Shown one piece after another: positions 62,081 to 64,000 of a stretch of DNA of 64,000 nt. The notes under the pieces were generated by a model, which ran no database searches, was not told the DNA's origin, and was given only the letters and a program-made list of their open reading frames with translations. Source of the DNA: Uruburuella suis (GTDB lineage: Bacteria > Pseudomonadota > Gammaproteobacteria > Burkholderiales > Neisseriaceae). The position numbers and the translations under genes were made by a program. How positions within the stretch are numbered: position 1 is the stretch's first letter; each line of letters starts with the position of its first letter. The stretch lies in the NCBI RefSeq assembly GCF_004341385.1, contig NZ_SLXE01000001.1, positions 62,001 through 126,000 of the forward strand, read 5' to 3'.

Positions 62081-62506
62081 TTATGGCTGGTTTTGGGCAT
62101 ATTGCGGCAAATCGTCGTTGATGTGCAGCCAGCGGATTTTGCTGCCGGTCCAAATATGATAGGCGGGCGCGATGCGGTCGGGGTGGTCGAGGCTGGCGAG
62201 GGTGAAATCGAGCGTGGTAGGCTCGGCTTCGCTGCAAAAAAGTAGCTGCGTGCCGCAATGGCGGCAGAATTCGCGCCGGCTGTGTGCCCCCGATGCAAAA
62301 TGGGCGGGTTTGCCTTGGCTGTATTCAAAGCTGCCGCGCGCCACGGTGGCCCAGGCTTGCACAGGCGCGCCGGCGGAATGCTGGCACAGGCGGCAATGGC
62401 AATAGCCGGCATCGATGGGTGCGTGCAACACGCGGTAGCGGATGCGGCCGCACAGGCAGCCGCCGAGCAGGGGATAGGGCATGGTATTTGGCCGATCAGG
62501 TTTCAT
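62081..62506 (-). CDS. GFA/CENP-V family zinc protein
   Basis: A 141-residue protein with the GFA domain zinc motifs: GGCLCGRIRYRV (CxC), HCRLCQHSAGAP (CxxC) and REFCRHCGTQL (CxxC). Members were first described as glutathione-dependent formaldehyde-activating enzymes. Most have no proven activity, and no formaldehyde dehydrogenase gene is adjacent. It stands alone among repeats. Confidence 0.88.
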   Translation of the reverse strand: MKPDRPNTMPYPLLGGCLCGRIRYRVLHAPIDAGYCHCRLCQHSAGAPVQAWATVARGSFEYSQGKPAHFASGAHSRREFCRHCGTQLLFCSEAEPTTLDFTLASLDHPDRIAPAYHIWTGSKIRWLHINDDLPQYAQNQP

Positions 62507-62607
62507 ATCAATCCAAAAAAATAACCTAACTTCGTTGTCTCGCCTTGCCGTACTATCTGTACTGTCGCAGGCTTCCGCCTTGTTAGCTTACTTTTTTGAA
62601 TGGGTAT
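62505..62607 (+). repeat. ~103-bp ATACCAAT-type repeat, copy 3
   Basis: ATATCAATCC ... GAATGGGTAT. Nearly identical to the copy at 9256-9357 (one base of length difference and one altered base in each end). It overlaps the start codon region of the GFA gene by 2 bp. Confidence 0.75.
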
Positions 62608-62683
62608 CAGACGGCCTTATCATAAGGAAGCGCTGCTTAAACGGCAAGGGTTTGGCGGCGCTTGTGTGTGGTGCGGGGCTTTA

Positions 62684-62842
62684 GGGTCTGTTCACAATTC
62701 ATCTCGTGGCAATCTTTTGGCTCAAAAACGCGCCTGCCGCGTTGAAAATGCTCGCAAGGTGTTCAACCTTGCTGCGCTTTTCGCCTTGCAAGCGCGCTTT
62801 TGCGCTCAAAATCTTACGCACGGATGAAATGTGAACAGACCC
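62684..62842 (+). mobile_element. 159-bp MITE-like element, copy 3
   Basis: GGGTCTGTTCACA ... TGTGAACAGACCC with TA at both ends. The right TA is followed directly by GTACGGCAAGGCGAGACAACG, the second half of an ATACCAAT repeat, so it is inserted at a TA inside that repeat. Confidence 0.8.
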
Positions 62843-62843
62843 T

Positions 62844-62893
62844 AGTACGGCAAGGCGAGACAACGCAGTTAGGTTATTTTTTCGAATTGGTAT
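62844..62893. repeat. Half copy of the ATACCAAT repeat, cut by the MITE
   Basis: AGTACGGCAAGGCGAGACAACGCAGTTAGG ... GAATTGGTAT in inverse orientation. The other half is not on the far side of the MITE, so a deletion or MITE-MITE recombination followed insertion. Confidence 0.55.
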
Positions 62894-62894
62894 A

Positions 62895-62942
62895 AGGCCG
62901 TCTGAAACTATTGGCGCAATGGTTTTCAGACGGCCTTTGTTT
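62895..62942. terminator. DUS-pair hairpin downstream of upp
   Basis: AAGGCCGTCTGAAAC, loop CTATTGGCGCAATGG, TTTTCAGACGGCCTT, 13 bp after the stop of leftward upp. Confidence 0.65.
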
Positions 62943-62954
62943 TATTCGGCGCAA

Positions 62955-63581
62955 TCAGCGGGTGCCGAAGATTTTGTCGCCGGCATCGCCGAGGCCGGGA
63001 ATGATATAGCCGTGTTCATCCAAATGGCTGTCGAGCGCGGCGCTGTAGATGGTGACATCGGGATGCGCTTCGTTTACCGCTTTCACGCCTTCGGGCGCGG
63101 CCACGAGCACCAGCACTTTGATGTTGCGGCAGCCTTTGCTTTTGAGCAGATTGATGGTGGCGTTCACCGAGCCGCCGGTGGCGAGCATGGGGTCGAGAAT
63201 CAGCGCCGGGCGCTCGTTCATGCTGTCGACCAGCTTTTCAAAATACGACACCGGTTGCAGGGTTTCTTCATCACGTTGCAGGCCGACCACGCTGATTTTG
63301 GCGGTGGGAATCAAATCGAGCACGCCGTCGAGCATGCCCAAACCGGCGCGCAGAATCGGCACCACGGTGAGGGTTTTGCCTTTGATGCGCTGGCCTTCGA
63401 TGTCGCCGCACCAGCCGTCGAGAATATAGTTTTCGGTTTCGAAATCGCGGCTGGCTTCATAAGCCATCAGGCGCGCCAGCTCTTTGGCCAGAGCGCGGAA
63501 TTTGTAGGTGCTCGATTCGGCTTCGCGCATCAGGGTGAGCTTGTGTTTGACCAGCGGGTGGTCGATGATGGTGATGTTCAT
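62955..63581 (-). CDS. upp: Uracil phosphoribosyltransferase
   Basis: A 208-residue type I PRTase that converts uracil and PRPP to UMP in pyrimidine salvage. The PRPP loop ILDPMLATGGSVNATINLL (about 123-141), VVPILRAGLGMLDG and the uracil-binding YIIPGLGDAGDKIFGT at the C-terminus are family hallmarks. ATG 63581 gives MNITIIDHPLVKHKLTLMR as in the family. Confidence 0.96.
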   Translation of the reverse strand: MNITIIDHPLVKHKLTLMREAESSTYKFRALAKELARLMAYEASRDFETENYILDGWCGDIEGQRIKGKTLTVVPILRAGLGMLDGVLDLIPTAKISVVGLQRDEETLQPVSYFEKLVDSMNERPALILDPMLATGGSVNATINLLKSKGCRNIKVLVLVAAPEGVKAVNEAHPDVTIYSAALDSHLDEHGYIIPGLGDAGDKIFGTR

Positions 63582-63727
63582 AATCAATCTTTCGGTGGGC
63601 GCGTTCAGACGGCCTGTGAAATAAAATACCGGCGCTATTATATAAGCTTTGCGGCCTGCTTGTGAATGGCTTGGGCGGCGCAGCCACAAAAAAACCCTGC
63701 TTCAAGCAGGGTTTCGGCGCAATATCA

Positions 63728-64000
63728 TCACGCTTTGAGCGCATCTTGCAATTCGCCGGCTTCATACATTTCCATCATGATGTCGGAGCCGCCGAGAAAT
63801 TCGCCGTTAACATATAACTGGGGAATGGTGGGCCAATTGCTGTATTCTTTGATGCCTTGGCGCACGGCTTCGTTTTCCAACACATTAACGGTGACGAAAT
63901 CTTCGCAGCCCGAAGCTTGCAGCAGCTGCACGGCACGCGATGAGAAGCCGCATTGCGGAAACTGCTTGGTGCCTTTCATAAACAATACCACGCGGTGTGT
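63728..64000 (-). CDS. grxD: Monothiol glutaredoxin GrxD, 3' part (runs off the window)
   Basis: At least 90 codons of a monothiol CGFS-type glutaredoxin: THRVVLFMKGTKQFPQCGFSSRAVQLLQA, WPTIPQLYVNGEFLGGSDIMMEMYEAGEL. The reading frame is open to the window edge, so the start lies beyond 64000; the family is about 103-110 residues. It carries and transfers [2Fe-2S] clusters with glutathione. A CCTGCTTCAAGCAGGGTTTTTTT-like hairpin on the minus strand (about 63690-63716) is its likely intrinsic terminator. Confidence 0.94.
   Translation of the reverse strand, partial: THRVVLFMKGTKQFPQCGFSSRAVQLLQASGCEDFVTVNVLENEAVRQGIKEYSNWPTIPQLYVNGEFLGGSDIMMEMYEAGELQDALKA

Overview
The window looks like a chromosome segment of a Neisseriaceae species, most likely a commensal or animal-associated Neisseria. 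The main evidence is the very dense DNA uptake sequence (DUS). The AG-type AGGCCGTCTGAA dominates, often as inverted pairs that end transcription units, with AT-type ATGCCGTCTGAA as a minority. Typical Neisseria gene sets agree with this: divergent norB/aniA, the bfrA-bfrB pair, bamD (comL) beside rluD, and comEC. Exact species cannot be settled from the sequence alone.

Layout. 1-1.5 kb: a 159-bp MITE-like element and an A+T-rich three-gene toxin-antitoxin operon. 1.5-31 kb: ordinary core genes (relA, grxB, mutY, a zinc alcohol dehydrogenase, bamD, rluD, pgeF, brnQ, rep, clpB, trxB, bipA, bfrA/bfrB, an ABC-F ATPase, qmcA/nfeD, rlmB, comEC), with intergenic gaps full of small repeats. 31.1-42.2 kb: a complete type I-C CRISPR-Cas locus, cas3-cas5c-cas8c(with internal cas11c)-cas7c-cas4-[reverse transcriptase]-cas1-cas2-leader-array (16 repeats, 15 spacers). 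42.2-47.2 kb: denitrification genes norB, aniA (a copper nitrite reductase with an added cytochrome c domain) and a nirV-like gene. 47.7-64 kb: a GDSL-esterase autotransporter, ubiJ, an NAD-dependent epimerase-like gene, a LOG-family gene, pheA, an MFS exporter, a decayed cupin gene, an RND pump permease without partners, queH, a ubiquinone-type hydroxylase, a GFA-family gene, upp and the 3' part of grxD.

The most interesting feature is the free-standing, A+T-rich reverse transcriptase gene inserted between cas4 and cas1 of the type I-C operon. It has a canonical palm (FDTDVADCYGS, GIPQGS) but a YRDD rather than YADD catalytic box, no group II intron maturase features, no Cas1 fusion, and a long helical C-terminus like abortive-infection/defence RTs. 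Its start overlaps the end of cas4, so it is built into the operon. Possible roles are RNA-derived spacer acquisition with Cas1-Cas2-Cas4, or an independent anti-phage RT carried in the operon.

The region also carries several families of short mobile or palindromic repeats: a 159-bp MITE (three copies), a ~150-bp element with Correia-like TATAGTGGAAT termini, a ~100-bp palindromic repeat with CGTAGGTCGGATT ends, a ~102-bp repeat with ATACCAAT/ATTGGTAT ends, and a composite unit that carries the AT-type DUS.
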